A DNA stretch of 64,000 nt, from positions 150,743-214,742 of the forward strand of contig NZ_QUHC01000006.1 in NCBI RefSeq assembly GCF_003479425.1. Reading direction: 5' to 3'. The position numbers and the translations under genes were made by a program. A model generated the notes under the pieces. That model was not told where the DNA came from, ran no database searches, and saw only the letters and a list, made by a program, of their open reading frames with translations. Below, in pieces: positions 55,851 through 64,000 of the stretch (position 1 is the stretch's first letter; the number at the start of each line of letters is the position of its first letter). Source of the DNA: Odoribacter sp. AF15-53 (lineage in GTDB: Bacteria > Bacteroidota > Bacteroidia > Bacteroidales > Marinifilaceae).

Positions 55851-58800
55851 ATGAAATCGAAGTGGATTTTTGCCTCGTTGGGGTTTAAAAAATCGAAAAT
55901 TCTTAGGGTTATGAAATTATTCCCGATCTTCATGTTTCTTCTTGTGTTCGGAGCGACAGCGAAAAGCTTCTCGCAGGAACAACTGGTGTCGCTGAATTTA
56001 CACCAGTGTGATGTAAGTATGTTGTTTAAAGAGATTTGCAAACAAATCGACCTTCGTTTCGTGTATAACGAAGAACACGTGAAACAATTAGGACGTTTTG
56101 ACGTGAAGGTTTCCGGTGAAAGCGTTCAGGAAATCCTTCAAAAACTCTTTAAATCAACAAATTTAGAATGTCGTTTTGAAAGCGACGTGATATTTATTAC
56201 CCCTCGTTCAAAAGCCAGCCTTCCGGTCGATTCGTTGAAAAATGAAGTCCTCCGGGGAAAAGTCTCGGATGAGAAAGGAGGAGGTTTACCGGGCGTAACC
56301 GTAATCATGAAGGGAACCACAACTGGTACGGCAACCGATCCGGACGGCCGCTTTACATTGATGCTACCCCGCGATACCGTCACCTTGATGTTTTCATTTA
56401 TCGGAATGGAAACCAAATTCGTCAAGATTGCCAAATTAAAACCCGGAGAACAACGAAAAGAATTGAGCGTGGTGATGAAAGAAGACAAAGTGGCTTTGGA
56501 GGATGTGGTCGTAACCGGAATTTTTACTCGTAAGAAAGAAAGCTTTACCGGTTCCGCATCCACTTACACGGCGACGGAACTAAAAACAATGGGTACGCAA
56601 AACATTTTACAGAGCTTGAAAACACTTGACCCGGCTTTCGCAATTCTGGAAGACAATCAGTTCGGATCGGACCCCAATCGACTGCCGAACATGGAAATTC
56701 GAGGGAAGTCCAGCATGCTGGGGTTGCGGGATGAACTGGATGCAGACCCCAATCAACCGTTGTTCATCCTCGACGGGTTCGAATCAACATTAGCCGCAAT
56801 TAATGATCTGGACATCAACCGGGTTGCCTCGATAACCATATTGAAAGACGCAGCATCCACGGCGATCTATGGTTCTAAAGCGGCAAATGGGGTTGTTGTC
56901 GTGGAGACAGTAAAACCGGAAGCGGGTAAATTACAGGTAAGCTATAACGGAAACATGAACATTTCCATGCCGGATTTGTCCAGCTACAACCTAATGAACT
57001 CAAAAGAAAAGTTGGAATTCGAAAAGTTAGCAGGAAGATACACCCCCTCTTCCTCCACGTCCACGCCGGGAGAAATCGAATTAAATCGTTTATACAACGA
57101 AAAACTGAAAATCATCGAGAGCGGCGTGGATACTTACTGGCTGGCAGAACCGTTGCGTACGGGCGTGAATCAGAAGCATTCCTTGTACGTGCAGGGAGGT
57201 GAAGGCAACTTCCTTTTTGGTTTGGGTGCCGGGTACAACGGTATCTCCGGTGTGATGAAAAAATCTACCCGGGAAGTGATCAGCGGGAATATTGATTTGA
57301 TATACCGGATGGAGAAATTCCAGTTCTCCAATAAGTTCTCCATGAGTTCAACACATTTCAAAAACCCGATTGTTTCTTTCCAGACCTATGCAGAAGCGAA
57401 TCCATACTACAAGAAATATAACGAGTCGGGCATCATTGAAAAATGGCTGGAAAAGAATGATTTCTTCGAAGCCCCGAATCCTTTGTGGAATGACACTCAA
57501 AATAGCCGGGACGAGGGGAAAAGTCTTTCTTTGAGCAATTATTTTATTGCCGAATATTTCCCCACGACCGAATGGCGGGTACGGACCCGCATCGGGATCA
57601 CGTACGGGAATGACGATACGGAGAAATTTTACTCTCCGAATGATACGCGTTATGAAGAGGTCGAAACGATCAAGAAAGGCACGTACAATTCTTCAAATGC
57701 TAAATTGAATCAAATAGAGGGCGAACTTAGCGTGACTTATGCCAAAGTGTTGGGCCTGCATCGGATTAATCTGGTCGCCGGGGGAAACATATACAGTAAC
57801 AAGACATTAACGCAAGGGTATTCCGCACAGGGTTTCCCGGACGGGGATTTTACCTACCCTTCTTTTTCTAACGGTTACCCGGAAAACGGGACTCCTACCT
57901 ATTATGAATCCGTATCCCGTTCCGTGAATGGTTACTTTAATGCCGGCTATTCTTATGACGATCGTTACTTGATGGATTTCAGTTTACGTACCAGCGGTTC
58001 TTCCGTGTTCGGGAGTTCCCGGAAATACAACACGACTTGGTCGGTCGGCTTGGGATGGAATATCCACAAAGAGAAATTCATCATGGATCATATCGCTTGG
58101 ATCGACATCTTGAAACTACGTGCCTCTATCGGTAATCCCGGTAACCAGAGTTTCGATTCCGCACAAACCCTGTTGACGTATGCCTTCCAGTACGGCTCAA
58201 TGAATTATTTTGGCTTAGGGGCAACCTTGTCCCAGATCGGTAACGCCGATCTGAAATGGCAGGTCACGGTGGATAAAAACATCGGTATCGACATCACGCT
58301 ATTGAACAAACGTCTTTCCGTGACAGCCGATTATTATTACAAAGTAACAGATCCTCTTTTAATCAAAGTCAGTACCCCACTCTCTTCCGGGACTCAGACT
58401 TACATGACGAATGCCGGGGAACAGGTTTCACAAGGTTTGACTGCATCAATCTCCTATTACATTATTCAGAATTTCGCAGAACGCTTCACTTGGATGGTAC
58501 GTGCCAACCTGAGAACGCAAAAGGCTCGTATCGACAAGATCGGAAACAAGTTGTCCACGCTCAACGCAAGCGGTAAAGGAGCAAACACGGTGAGATATTA
58601 TGACGGGGCGGACCCGGATGATATCTGGGCAGTAAAATCCGCGGGAATCGATCCCTCGAACGGGAAAGAGCTGTTTCACGATAAAAACGGGAATTACACC
58701 TACGATTTCTCTTATGACGATGAGGTGATTTGCGGAAATACCCGCCCCGACCTGGAAGGCGTGATAGGCACTTCCTTGAATTGGAAGGGATTTTCCGTTA

Positions 58801-59204
58801 CTATGAATTTCCGCTACCAGCTAGGAGCTGATGTCTTTAACAATGCCCTGTATAGCAAAGTGGAGAACATCACAACTAGCGGGTTGAATAAAAACCAAGA
58901 TAAACGTGCGCTTTACGAGCGGTGGCAAAAAGAGGGCGATATCGTGCGTTTCAAAGATATTGCCAACGCAGCATCAACACCAATGTCTTCCCGTTTCGTA
59001 CAAAGAGAGAACGTGTTGACCCTCGAATCCTTGTATATCGGGTACGAGTTTTATGACGGCTGGATCAAGAAAATCGGATTTAGTAGTTTGAAAATACAAG
59101 CTTCAATGCGGGATGTGTTCCGGGCATCCACGATCAGATCGGAAAGAGGAATTTCTTATCCTTTTGCTAAAAGCTTGGAAGCCGGGTTATCGTTTAATTT
59201 TTAA
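55851..59204 (+). CDS. SusC/RagA-family TonB-dependent transporter with STN domain, uptake system 2
   Basis: 1117 residues. Signal peptide to about 41 (FGATAKSFS). STN domain about 45-110 (LNLHQCDVSMLFKEICKQ), carboxypeptidase-regulatory-like domain about 130-215 (LRGKVSDEKGGGLPGVTVI), plug about 220-340 (MEIRGKSSMLGLRDELDADP, FILDGFESTL) and barrel ending SLEAGLSFNF. The plug deviates from the usual IRGxxSL motif. It is 89 residues shorter than the system-1 SusC. Substrate unknown. Confidence 0.96.
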   Translation: MKSKWIFASLGFKKSKILRVMKLFPIFMFLLVFGATAKSFSQEQLVSLNLHQCDVSMLFKEICKQIDLRFVYNEEHVKQLGRFDVKVSGESVQEILQKLFKSTNLECRFESDVIFITPRSKASLPVDSLKNEVLRGKVSDEKGGGLPGVTVIMKGTTTGTATDPDGRFTLMLPRDTVTLMFSFIGMETKFVKIAKLKPGEQRKELSVVMKEDKVALEDVVVTGIFTRKKESFTGSASTYTATELKTMGTQNILQSLKTLDPAFAILEDNQFGSDPNRLPNMEIRGKSSMLGLRDELDADPNQPLFILDGFESTLAAINDLDINRVASITILKDAASTAIYGSKAANGVVVVETVKPEAGKLQVSYNGNMNISMPDLSSYNLMNSKEKLEFEKLAGRYTPSSSTSTPGEIELNRLYNEKLKIIESGVDTYWLAEPLRTGVNQKHSLYVQGGEGNFLFGLGAGYNGISGVMKKSTREVISGNIDLIYRMEKFQFSNKFSMSSTHFKNPIVSFQTYAEANPYYKKYNESGIIEKWLEKNDFFEAPNPLWNDTQNSRDEGKSLSLSNYFIAEYFPTTEWRVRTRIGITYGNDDTEKFYSPNDTRYEEVETIKKGTYNSSNAKLNQIEGELSVTYAKVLGLHRINLVAGGNIYSNKTLTQGYSAQGFPDGDFTYPSFSNGYPENGTPTYYESVSRSVNGYFNAGYSYDDRYLMDFSLRTSGSSVFGSSRKYNTTWSVGLGWNIHKEKFIMDHIAWIDILKLRASIGNPGNQSFDSAQTLLTYAFQYGSMNYFGLGATLSQIGNADLKWQVTVDKNIGIDITLLNKRLSVTADYYYKVTDPLLIKVSTPLSSGTQTYMTNAGEQVSQGLTASISYYIIQNFAERFTWMVRANLRTQKARIDKIGNKLSTLNASGKGANTVRYYDGADPDDIWAVKSAGIDPSNGKELFHDKNGNYTYDFSYDDEVICGNTRPDLEGVIGTSLNWKGFSVTMNFRYQLGADVFNNALYSKVENITTSGLNKNQDKRALYERWQKEGDIVRFKDIANAASTPMSSRFVQRENVLTLESLYIGYEFYDGWIKKIGFSSLKIQASMRDVFRASTIRSERGISYPFAKSLEAGLSFNF

Positions 59205-59215
59205 TACTCATTCTT

Positions 59216-60694
59216 ATGAAATTACGAGATATACTATTGTTTGGGATTCTGTTGATTATCGGTGCCGGATGCTCTGATTTTCTGGACGTGCAACCCAAGG
59301 ATAAACAGTCGGAAGAACAACTTTTTGCCACGAGAGGCGGTTTCTACACCGCAACAAATGGCATTTACAACAAAATGGCTTCCTCGTATCTTTACGGGAG
59401 TAATCTTTCTTACGGGTTGGTAGATGTGATTTCAAAACGCTATATACCCCTGTCAACGAGTACCTACCTGACAGCTTTGGCCAATTTCAACTACACGGAA
59501 AGTACGGTAGAGACACAATTATCGAACACGTGGACGGAAGCGTATAACACGATTCTAAATTGCAACGTGGTGATCGAAAACGTGGATAAAAGTTCGGGGG
59601 TATTGACCGAACAAGAGGCAAAGGTGTTAAAAGGGGAAATGTTAGCCGTACGGGCTTTCCTGCATTTTGATATGTTGCGTCTGTTCGGACCCGTATACAA
59701 GAACAAGTCGGATGTCGAATCAATACCTTACAACGAATCTTCGAAAATATCAGTATTACCTTTATTGACAGCCGATTCCATCATTCACGATAAGATTTTG
59801 AGAGATTTGGACGAGGCCGAAAAATTACTGGAAGGAAATGATCCGATTATCGAGGAAGGACCGATGGCTTCACTCGAAGGCGATCAGGAAGTTTACCTGC
59901 GTTACCGTCAGTTACGTTTTAATTATTACGCCGTACAAGCATTGAAAGCGAGGGTTTATTTGTATGCGGGAGATAAGACTAATGCCCTGAATGCAGCCCG
60001 CAAACTACTGACCGACACGAAAGTAAGCGAACATTTCCCGGCTGTTGATCCGAACAAACTTCTGGCGAACCAAAGTAACCCGGATCGAGTATTCTCGACA
60101 GAAGTACTGACGGGTATTTACAAGAAAAATCGGAAAGACATTTATACCTCTTACTTTGATTCCGAACAAGCCGGGAGTAACTTCCTACAACCTCGGGCAG
60201 ACTTCGTGGACGGAAGCCTTTTCGCAAACGCAACACAAGATTATCGTTTTCAGACTTGGTGGCAAGTTGCCTCCGGGATCGGGGTGAAAGGACACACGTT
60301 CATCAAGTATAAAGGCATCGACAAACCGGATAGCGAGGATGAGGATTCCGAATATTTTTATGCCGTCTTCATGTCTCTGATTCGTTTAAGCGAGATGTAT
60401 TATATAGCCGCGGAAAGCGAAACCACACTAGTGAATAAATACGGGTGGTTAAACCAGATCCGGGTAAAACGGGGACTACCGGAATTACCCGTGACATCGG
60501 AAGACGACTTAATGAAAAACCTGCGTTTCGAGTATTTACGCGAGTTCTTAGGCGAAGGGCAGATATTCTTCATGTACAAAAGATTGTACATCAACATAGA
60601 TAAAGATGAGAATGGATTTAATACAAGCACCTACGGAGGAACGGAAGCACGTTATGTATTGCCGATGCCTTCAGGTGAGATTGAAAACCGTTAA
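59216..60694 (+). CDS. SusD/RagB-family nutrient-binding lipoprotein, uptake system 2
   Basis: 492 residues. Lipobox GAGC (Cys19), followed by SDFLDVQPKDKQSEEQLF. Helices KVLKGEMLAVRAFLHFDMLR, seen in the middle (about 141-160), are the SusD TPR core. C-terminal RagB block LRFEYLREFLGEGQIFFMYKR. It lies 11 bp behind susC. Confidence 0.95.
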   Translation: MKLRDILLFGILLIIGAGCSDFLDVQPKDKQSEEQLFATRGGFYTATNGIYNKMASSYLYGSNLSYGLVDVISKRYIPLSTSTYLTALANFNYTESTVETQLSNTWTEAYNTILNCNVVIENVDKSSGVLTEQEAKVLKGEMLAVRAFLHFDMLRLFGPVYKNKSDVESIPYNESSKISVLPLLTADSIIHDKILRDLDEAEKLLEGNDPIIEEGPMASLEGDQEVYLRYRQLRFNYYAVQALKARVYLYAGDKTNALNAARKLLTDTKVSEHFPAVDPNKLLANQSNPDRVFSTEVLTGIYKKNRKDIYTSYFDSEQAGSNFLQPRADFVDGSLFANATQDYRFQTWWQVASGIGVKGHTFIKYKGIDKPDSEDEDSEYFYAVFMSLIRLSEMYYIAAESETTLVNKYGWLNQIRVKRGLPELPVTSEDDLMKNLRFEYLREFLGEGQIFFMYKRLYINIDKDENGFNTSTYGGTEARYVLPMPSGEIENR

Positions 60695-60705
60695 ATGTTT
60701 AGATT

Positions 60706-61539
60706 ATGAAATCGAGAATTATATTATTTACAATAGCTTTACTTCTTTCACTTTGGGGATGTGATAAGGAGGAAATTTCAACTTTTACCAGTGATGATGC
60801 GGGGATTTATTTTCAACGGGTGACCAGTTACATCTACGGTAGTCCAACGGAATATTACGGGGATTCCATCTCCTATTCCTTTGCATCGGCTAAAGCAACA
60901 ACCAAGGCTGTCACACTTTCGGCTACAGTACGAACGATGGGCAAAGTAGTCGACTATGACCGTCCTTTCAAAGTAGTGATCGACGAGAAGGGTACAAATG
61001 GCATTGAGGGTAAACATTTTGAAGTCAACCTTGACACCGCAGTGGTTCCTGCGGGAAAAAGTACGGCATACGTGCGGGTACGTTTCAACCGGACAGAAGA
61101 TATGATGGAGAAAGCCGTGCGAGTGGCTCTTCGCTTAGAGGATAACGAATATTTTAAATGTTATCTCCCGGAGTACAAGAACACAAATGCCTACACGGCG
61201 ACCGGGGCACAGATTCATGGTACCCTGTTTGCCTTCTCTATCAGCGAGATGTACACGGAGCCTGGCTATTGGACGTCATTCGGGGGCGATTTCTTTGGCC
61301 CGTGGACATCTAAGAAGTACGTTATTGTGAATCAAGTCTGCGGGTTGACACCTTCGGACTGGAGTCAGGCCGGGTATGCCGGAACGAAAGTACAGTACGG
61401 CAGATTCAACTTTTTTGCGCTTTCCGTTCAAAAGTATTTGCAGGAACAAGCTGATGCGGGAACCCCTGTCACGGACATTGACGGGAAATATATGCAGCTC
61501 GCCTCCTCTTATTCGGTAGATTACTCTAAATATGAATAA
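60706..61539 (+). CDS. DUF4843-family lipoprotein, uptake system 2
   Basis: 277 residues. Lipobox LWGC (Cys19). The central part has DDAGIYFQRV, then DRPFKVVIDEKGTNGIEGKHF, AVVPAGKSTAYVRVRFNR. This is the DUF4843 pattern of Bacteroidota SusCD operons. It is likely surface-exposed and accessory to SusC/D. It lies 11 bp behind susD and 21 bp before the next gene. Function unknown. Confidence 0.85.
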   Translation: MKSRIILFTIALLLSLWGCDKEEISTFTSDDAGIYFQRVTSYIYGSPTEYYGDSISYSFASAKATTKAVTLSATVRTMGKVVDYDRPFKVVIDEKGTNGIEGKHFEVNLDTAVVPAGKSTAYVRVRFNRTEDMMEKAVRVALRLEDNEYFKCYLPEYKNTNAYTATGAQIHGTLFAFSISEMYTEPGYWTSFGGDFFGPWTSKKYVIVNQVCGLTPSDWSQAGYAGTKVQYGRFNFFALSVQKYLQEQADAGTPVTDIDGKYMQLASSYSVDYSKYE

Positions 61540-61560
61540 CCGCTTAAATCAAGTTACGTC

Positions 61561-63168
61561 ATGAAAATAAATATTTTAGTTTTACTTTTTCTTATTTTCT
61601 CTTTTATCGCCTGTTTTGATGATAAGGGGAATTATGATTACCATGAGGTTGCGGAACTTACAATCGAAAATATCCCCGAATTGATAGAGGTATTAGGGAG
61701 TTCCGATCACATCATCGTGCAGCCGAAAGTAACCTCTTCCCTGGAGGGAGAGATTACCAATGATAACCCGAATTTTGAATTTACTTATAAATTGGAGAAG
61801 AAGTCCGGCGGGATTCTAGCTGATGAGAAATGGGTTAATTTGAACCCGTCAAAATCGTTAGACTTGGATACGTTGGCTTCCTTCCCCGCCGATACCTATA
61901 TTGTCTGGTTCACCGTCAAGGACATTCGTTCCGGCGTGGAGACATCGACCACGTTTGATGTGAAAGTGACGTCTCCGACCTACGAGGGCTGGATGATTCT
62001 CTGCAACGAGGGCAATCAGGAACGGGTACGCATGGATATGATCTCCGTGATCTCGGCTGAGCGGGTTATTCCGGCTTATGACTTGTTGACCCCACTGGGA
62101 TTACCCGACTTAAAAAAAGCGAACGAAATCGGTTTTTCCACATCGCTTTTTGCAAGTCCCAATGACCAGATTTACGTGATGTCAGAGGAAGGTGCTTATT
62201 TAATAGATAGAGAAACTTTTAAAACCGACGAGTCTTGGAATATTTATCTGGTGAGTTTCATTATTCCTCCTACAGAAGGAAACATCGTGAAATACACCTC
62301 GTTGAATTCCGGTAGTTCTTACGGTCCCCTTGCTTCTTTTTGTGTTTCCAACACGGGGAACGCTTATGCTCAAATATTAGGTATGGCCGGAGCTGCGTTC
62401 GAGTACCCGATAAATACTTCCGTACGGGGTGGAACACCAGAATACAAGGTTGCCCCATACATAGGGATTAGCATGGCTCGACCAGGAAACGGGCAGACTG
62501 CATTGTTCTATGACACGGATAACCAACGTTTCGTGGGGTGGAAGTACGGGAATAACGTAGATGCCCGGCAGACACTAACCCCGCTACCTGACCCGGAAAA
62601 TAAACTATTCAGCTTCCAAACAGGAATGGATTTGATTTACATGGAAAGTACCCGTTATTCCAATGGATTAGTTTATTCCATACTACAGAACGCAAACGGG
62701 AAAAGGGTCATTTACGGGATTAACATGTCAGGCAACGGATTCGCACAAGAGTCCAAGTACGAGAATCCAGATGCCCCGGATTTTGATAAAGCGACGGTAT
62801 TCGCTTTCCACTCGCAGTACCCCTATTTATTCTACGCCGTGGGAAATAAAGTATACCTACATAATCTGGGAACGAACAAGACATACCTCATGAATAATAT
62901 TACCCTGGGAGATCAAGAAGTTGTTACCCTATTGAAATTCAATTTGTATCAACAAAATTCTCTGTCCGATTTGAACAATCAATCCGATGAGTTTATGGCC
63001 CGTCAATACGAATTGATGGTTGGCTCTTACGATTCGAGTATAGACGGGGTGAACGGCGGGAAACTAGGATTCTACCCCGTGGATGGAACCAACAACAGTG
63101 TAAGCAAACGCATTGAATATAGTGGTTTTGCCAAAATAAAAGATGTCGTGTATCGTGAAAGACGGTAA
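61561..63168 (+). CDS. PKD-like family lipoprotein, uptake system 2
   Basis: 535 residues. Lipobox FIAC (Cys18). The first part (about 20-150) reads YDYHEVAELTIENIPELIEV and later SFPADTYIVWFTVKDIRSGV, a PKD-like domain typical of the last lipoproteins in SusCD operons. The rest looks like a beta-propeller or other repeat fold (FEYPINTS, YNPLPDPENKLFSF-like strands). It is probably surface-exposed. No catalytic motif seen. Confidence 0.8.
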   Translation: MKINILVLLFLIFSFIACFDDKGNYDYHEVAELTIENIPELIEVLGSSDHIIVQPKVTSSLEGEITNDNPNFEFTYKLEKKSGGILADEKWVNLNPSKSLDLDTLASFPADTYIVWFTVKDIRSGVETSTTFDVKVTSPTYEGWMILCNEGNQERVRMDMISVISAERVIPAYDLLTPLGLPDLKKANEIGFSTSLFASPNDQIYVMSEEGAYLIDRETFKTDESWNIYLVSFIIPPTEGNIVKYTSLNSGSSYGPLASFCVSNTGNAYAQILGMAGAAFEYPINTSVRGGTPEYKVAPYIGISMARPGNGQTALFYDTDNQRFVGWKYGNNVDARQTLTPLPDPENKLFSFQTGMDLIYMESTRYSNGLVYSILQNANGKRVIYGINMSGNGFAQESKYENPDAPDFDKATVFAFHSQYPYLFYAVGNKVYLHNLGTNKTYLMNNITLGDQEVVTLLKFNLYQQNSLSDLNNQSDEFMARQYELMVGSYDSSIDGVNGGKLGFYPVDGTNNSVSKRIEYSGFAKIKDVVYRERR

Positions 63169-63202
63169 ATTATTGACTCTTTTCGGGTAATAACCCGGAA
63201 AG

Positions 63203-63241
63203 CGGGGGGCGCCAGATAAAAAAAACTTTGAGGCTCCCCCC
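63203..63241 (+). terminator. GC-rich hairpin after the PKD-like gene
   Basis: GGGGGGCGCC and GGCTCCCCCC pair with one mismatch around a loop containing AAAAAAAA, then AATTT. A smaller hairpin CGGGTAATAACCCG precedes it. Both lie within 75 bp of the stop, so the operon of system 2 probably ends here. Confidence 0.65.
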
Positions 63242-63380
63242 AATTTATAAGATACGGATTTAAATCACGAAACTAGAAATCCAGTCCTTTTTTTACTCAG
63301 ATAAAATCATTCCACTTGAAAAATCCATTTCCCTTGTCCCCAGAAAAAGAGAGTTATTCGTTATAGTCATACAGAAATAA

Positions 63381-63485
63381 ATGGGACTATATGTAAATTT
63401 CGAACACATCACTTTCGATAAAGCCCGGGCAACAGATGCCCAAAAGGAACGCTGGGAAAAAGTTATACAAAAAATTCCACAATAA
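63381..63485 (+). pseudogene. Remnant of a thioredoxin-family gene (N- and C-terminal pieces joined)
   Basis: 34 codons: VNFEHITFDKA then RATDAQKERWEKVIQKIPQ. The first half matches VNFEHLTFDEA at the mature N-terminus of the tandem-thioredoxin protein (51588-53612). The second half matches its last residues ATSAQKTRWQKIMQ. The 640 residues in between, with both CxxC sites, are gone. A large in-frame deletion is the simplest origin. It lies behind the PKD-like gene, where such operons often end in a thioredoxin gene. It has no signal peptide and is almost certainly not functional. Confidence 0.85.
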
Positions 63486-63511
63486 TCTTCCATAAAATCA
63501 ATCACTTTTTC

Positions 63512-63572
63512 TGAAGCTGAACTCTCGTGGCATCTTAAAATCATAAAGATGAGGCTTCGAGTTCAGCTTTTA
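63512..63572. terminator. Hairpin upstream of topA
   Basis: AAAAAGCTGAACTCGA-like arms: TTCTGAAGCTGAACTC (about 63509-63524) pairs with GAGTTCAGCTTTTATT (about 63559-63574), a core of 12 bp, followed by TTTTATTTT on the plus strand. It could terminate transcription coming from the thioredoxin remnant side. Confidence 0.6.
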
Positions 63573-63607
63573 TTTTCCGACCGTTTTTCATTTTCAATTG
63601 TTTTACG

Positions 63608-63615
63608 TAAGTTTG
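63608..63615 (+). promoter_or_regulatory. -7 promoter box TAAGTTTG for topA
   Basis: 8/8 match to TAnnTTTG followed by C, 81 bp before the topA start at 63697. At the -33 position the sequence reads TTTT. Confidence 0.6.
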
Positions 63616-63696
63616 CACCCTAATTTTAGGACGAACCAGCTTGAAAAAGCGATAATCCGTTTCTGAAAGAAGCGGGAACGTAAAAGAAAATCGTAT

Positions 63697-64000
63697 ATGA
63701 TTGAAAATTTAGTAATTGTCGAGTCTCCGGCTAAAGCCAAGACGATCGAGCGTTTTTTAGGAGAAAATTATGTTGTAAAATCAAGCTTCGGACATATCCG
63801 GGATCTGGAGAAAAAAGACCTGGGGATTGATATCGAACATAATTTTCAACCCAAATATGAAATATCTCCCGACAAAAAAGCTATTGTAAAAGAACTGAAA
63901 CAACTCGCCAAAGAAGCCAAGACGGTATGGCTAGCATCCGATGAGGACCGCGAGGGAGAAGCCATCGCATGGCACCTTTTCGAGGTACTCGGCTTAAAAA
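63697..64000 (+). CDS. topA: DNA topoisomerase I, N-terminal fragment (runs off window)
   Basis: 101 residues are visible. The TOPRIM start [15 protein letters not shown] (Glu9) and [14 protein letters not shown] (DxDxxGE) are the type IA topoisomerase signature. It relaxes negative supercoils with a later catalytic Tyr that lies outside the window. The start at 63697 matches the family's usual N-terminus. Confidence 0.97.
   Translation, partial: MIENLVIVESPAKAKTIERFLGENYVVKSSFGHIRDLEKKDLGIDIEHNFQPKYEISPDKKAIVKELKQLAKEAKTVWLASDEDREGEAIAWHLFEVLGLK

Larger units (their letters stand above)
63169..63696. other. Gap with terminators, thioredoxin remnant and topA promoter
   Basis: 528 bp. It contains hairpins at 63184-63199 and 63203-63241, the thioredoxin remnant (63381-63485), an inverted pair near 63512-63570 (TGAAGCTGAACTC/GAGTTCAGCTTT) and the topA -7 box (63608-63615). 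Confidence 0.6.

Noticed and set aside
63293..63544. 83-residue minus-strand ORF before topA
   Set aside because: It is the antisense of the thioredoxin remnant and the hairpin; no motif, no neighbour on that strand.

Overview
The window reads as chromosome of an anaerobic gut-type Bacteroidota. It carries two SusC/SusD outer-membrane uptake operons, each with an ECF sigma factor and a FecR-type anti-sigma. It also has many Cys-lipoproteins, an S16 protein with an Ala/Glu/Lys tail, LptE and SecG next to groES-groEL, and promoters of the TAnnTTTG (-7) type. Gene content (class I FBPase, ADP-forming acyl-CoA synthetase, B12-dependent ribonucleotide reductase, Mfa/fimbrillin-like lipoprotein, Trx proteins linked to SusCD operons) fits a Bacteroidales organism such as the Odoribacteraceae (Butyricimonas/Odoribacter). 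That genus-level guess is inference from gene content only.

Layout. 0.5-11.6 kb (+ strand): housekeeping genes. These are a sigma-54 activator, lptE, a TPR-like protein, secG, groES-groEL, a Na/Pi symporter, glycyl-tRNA synthetase, a DcaP-like porin and ribF. 12-17.3 kb (- strand): an OmpA-family protein, a 917-residue surface lipoprotein and a decayed second OmpA copy. 17.3-21.3 kb (-): nrdJ and rpsP-rimM. 21.4-33.2 kb (-): uptake system 1, in transcription order S9 peptidase, a promoter region bounded by inverted repeats, ECF sigma, FecR, SusC, SusD and three lipoproteins. 33.8-42.2 kb (-): flavodoxin, membrane proteins, acyl-CoA synthetase, fbp, a fimbrillin-like lipoprotein and an Rpn-family nuclease. 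42.3-51.4 kb (+): aspartate kinase, a GT2 plus GT-C glycosyltransferase pair, ileS, a DksA/TraR protein and lspA. 51.6-63.5 kb (+): uptake system 2, namely a tandem-thioredoxin protein, ECF sigma, FecR, SusC, SusD, a DUF4843 lipoprotein, a PKD-like lipoprotein and a remnant thioredoxin gene. topA begins at 63697 and runs off the window.

How the genes work together. In each uptake system the SusC beta-barrel and SusD lipoprotein should import a ligand. SusC carries an N-terminal STN domain able to signal to FecR, which releases the ECF sigma factor. The S9 peptidase and thioredoxin partners make peptides or proteins a more likely substrate than glycans (inference).

Most interesting signals. 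(1) A perfect 20-bp inverted repeat, with a 125-bp spacer, abuts the start codon of the system-1 sigma gene. The best promoter -7 box in the spacer points away from the gene, as expected for an invertible promoter in the OFF state. (2) A 32-bp perfect inverted repeat lies at the left window edge. (3) A 13-bp hairpin buries the ribosome-binding site of fecR in system 2. (4) An orphan copy of that same regulatory block, without its genes, lies at 40.9-41.06 kb. (5) Two gene remnants (OmpA tail; thioredoxin N and C ends fused) record duplication and loss. No tRNA, rRNA, CRISPR array, intact insertion sequence or phage was seen.
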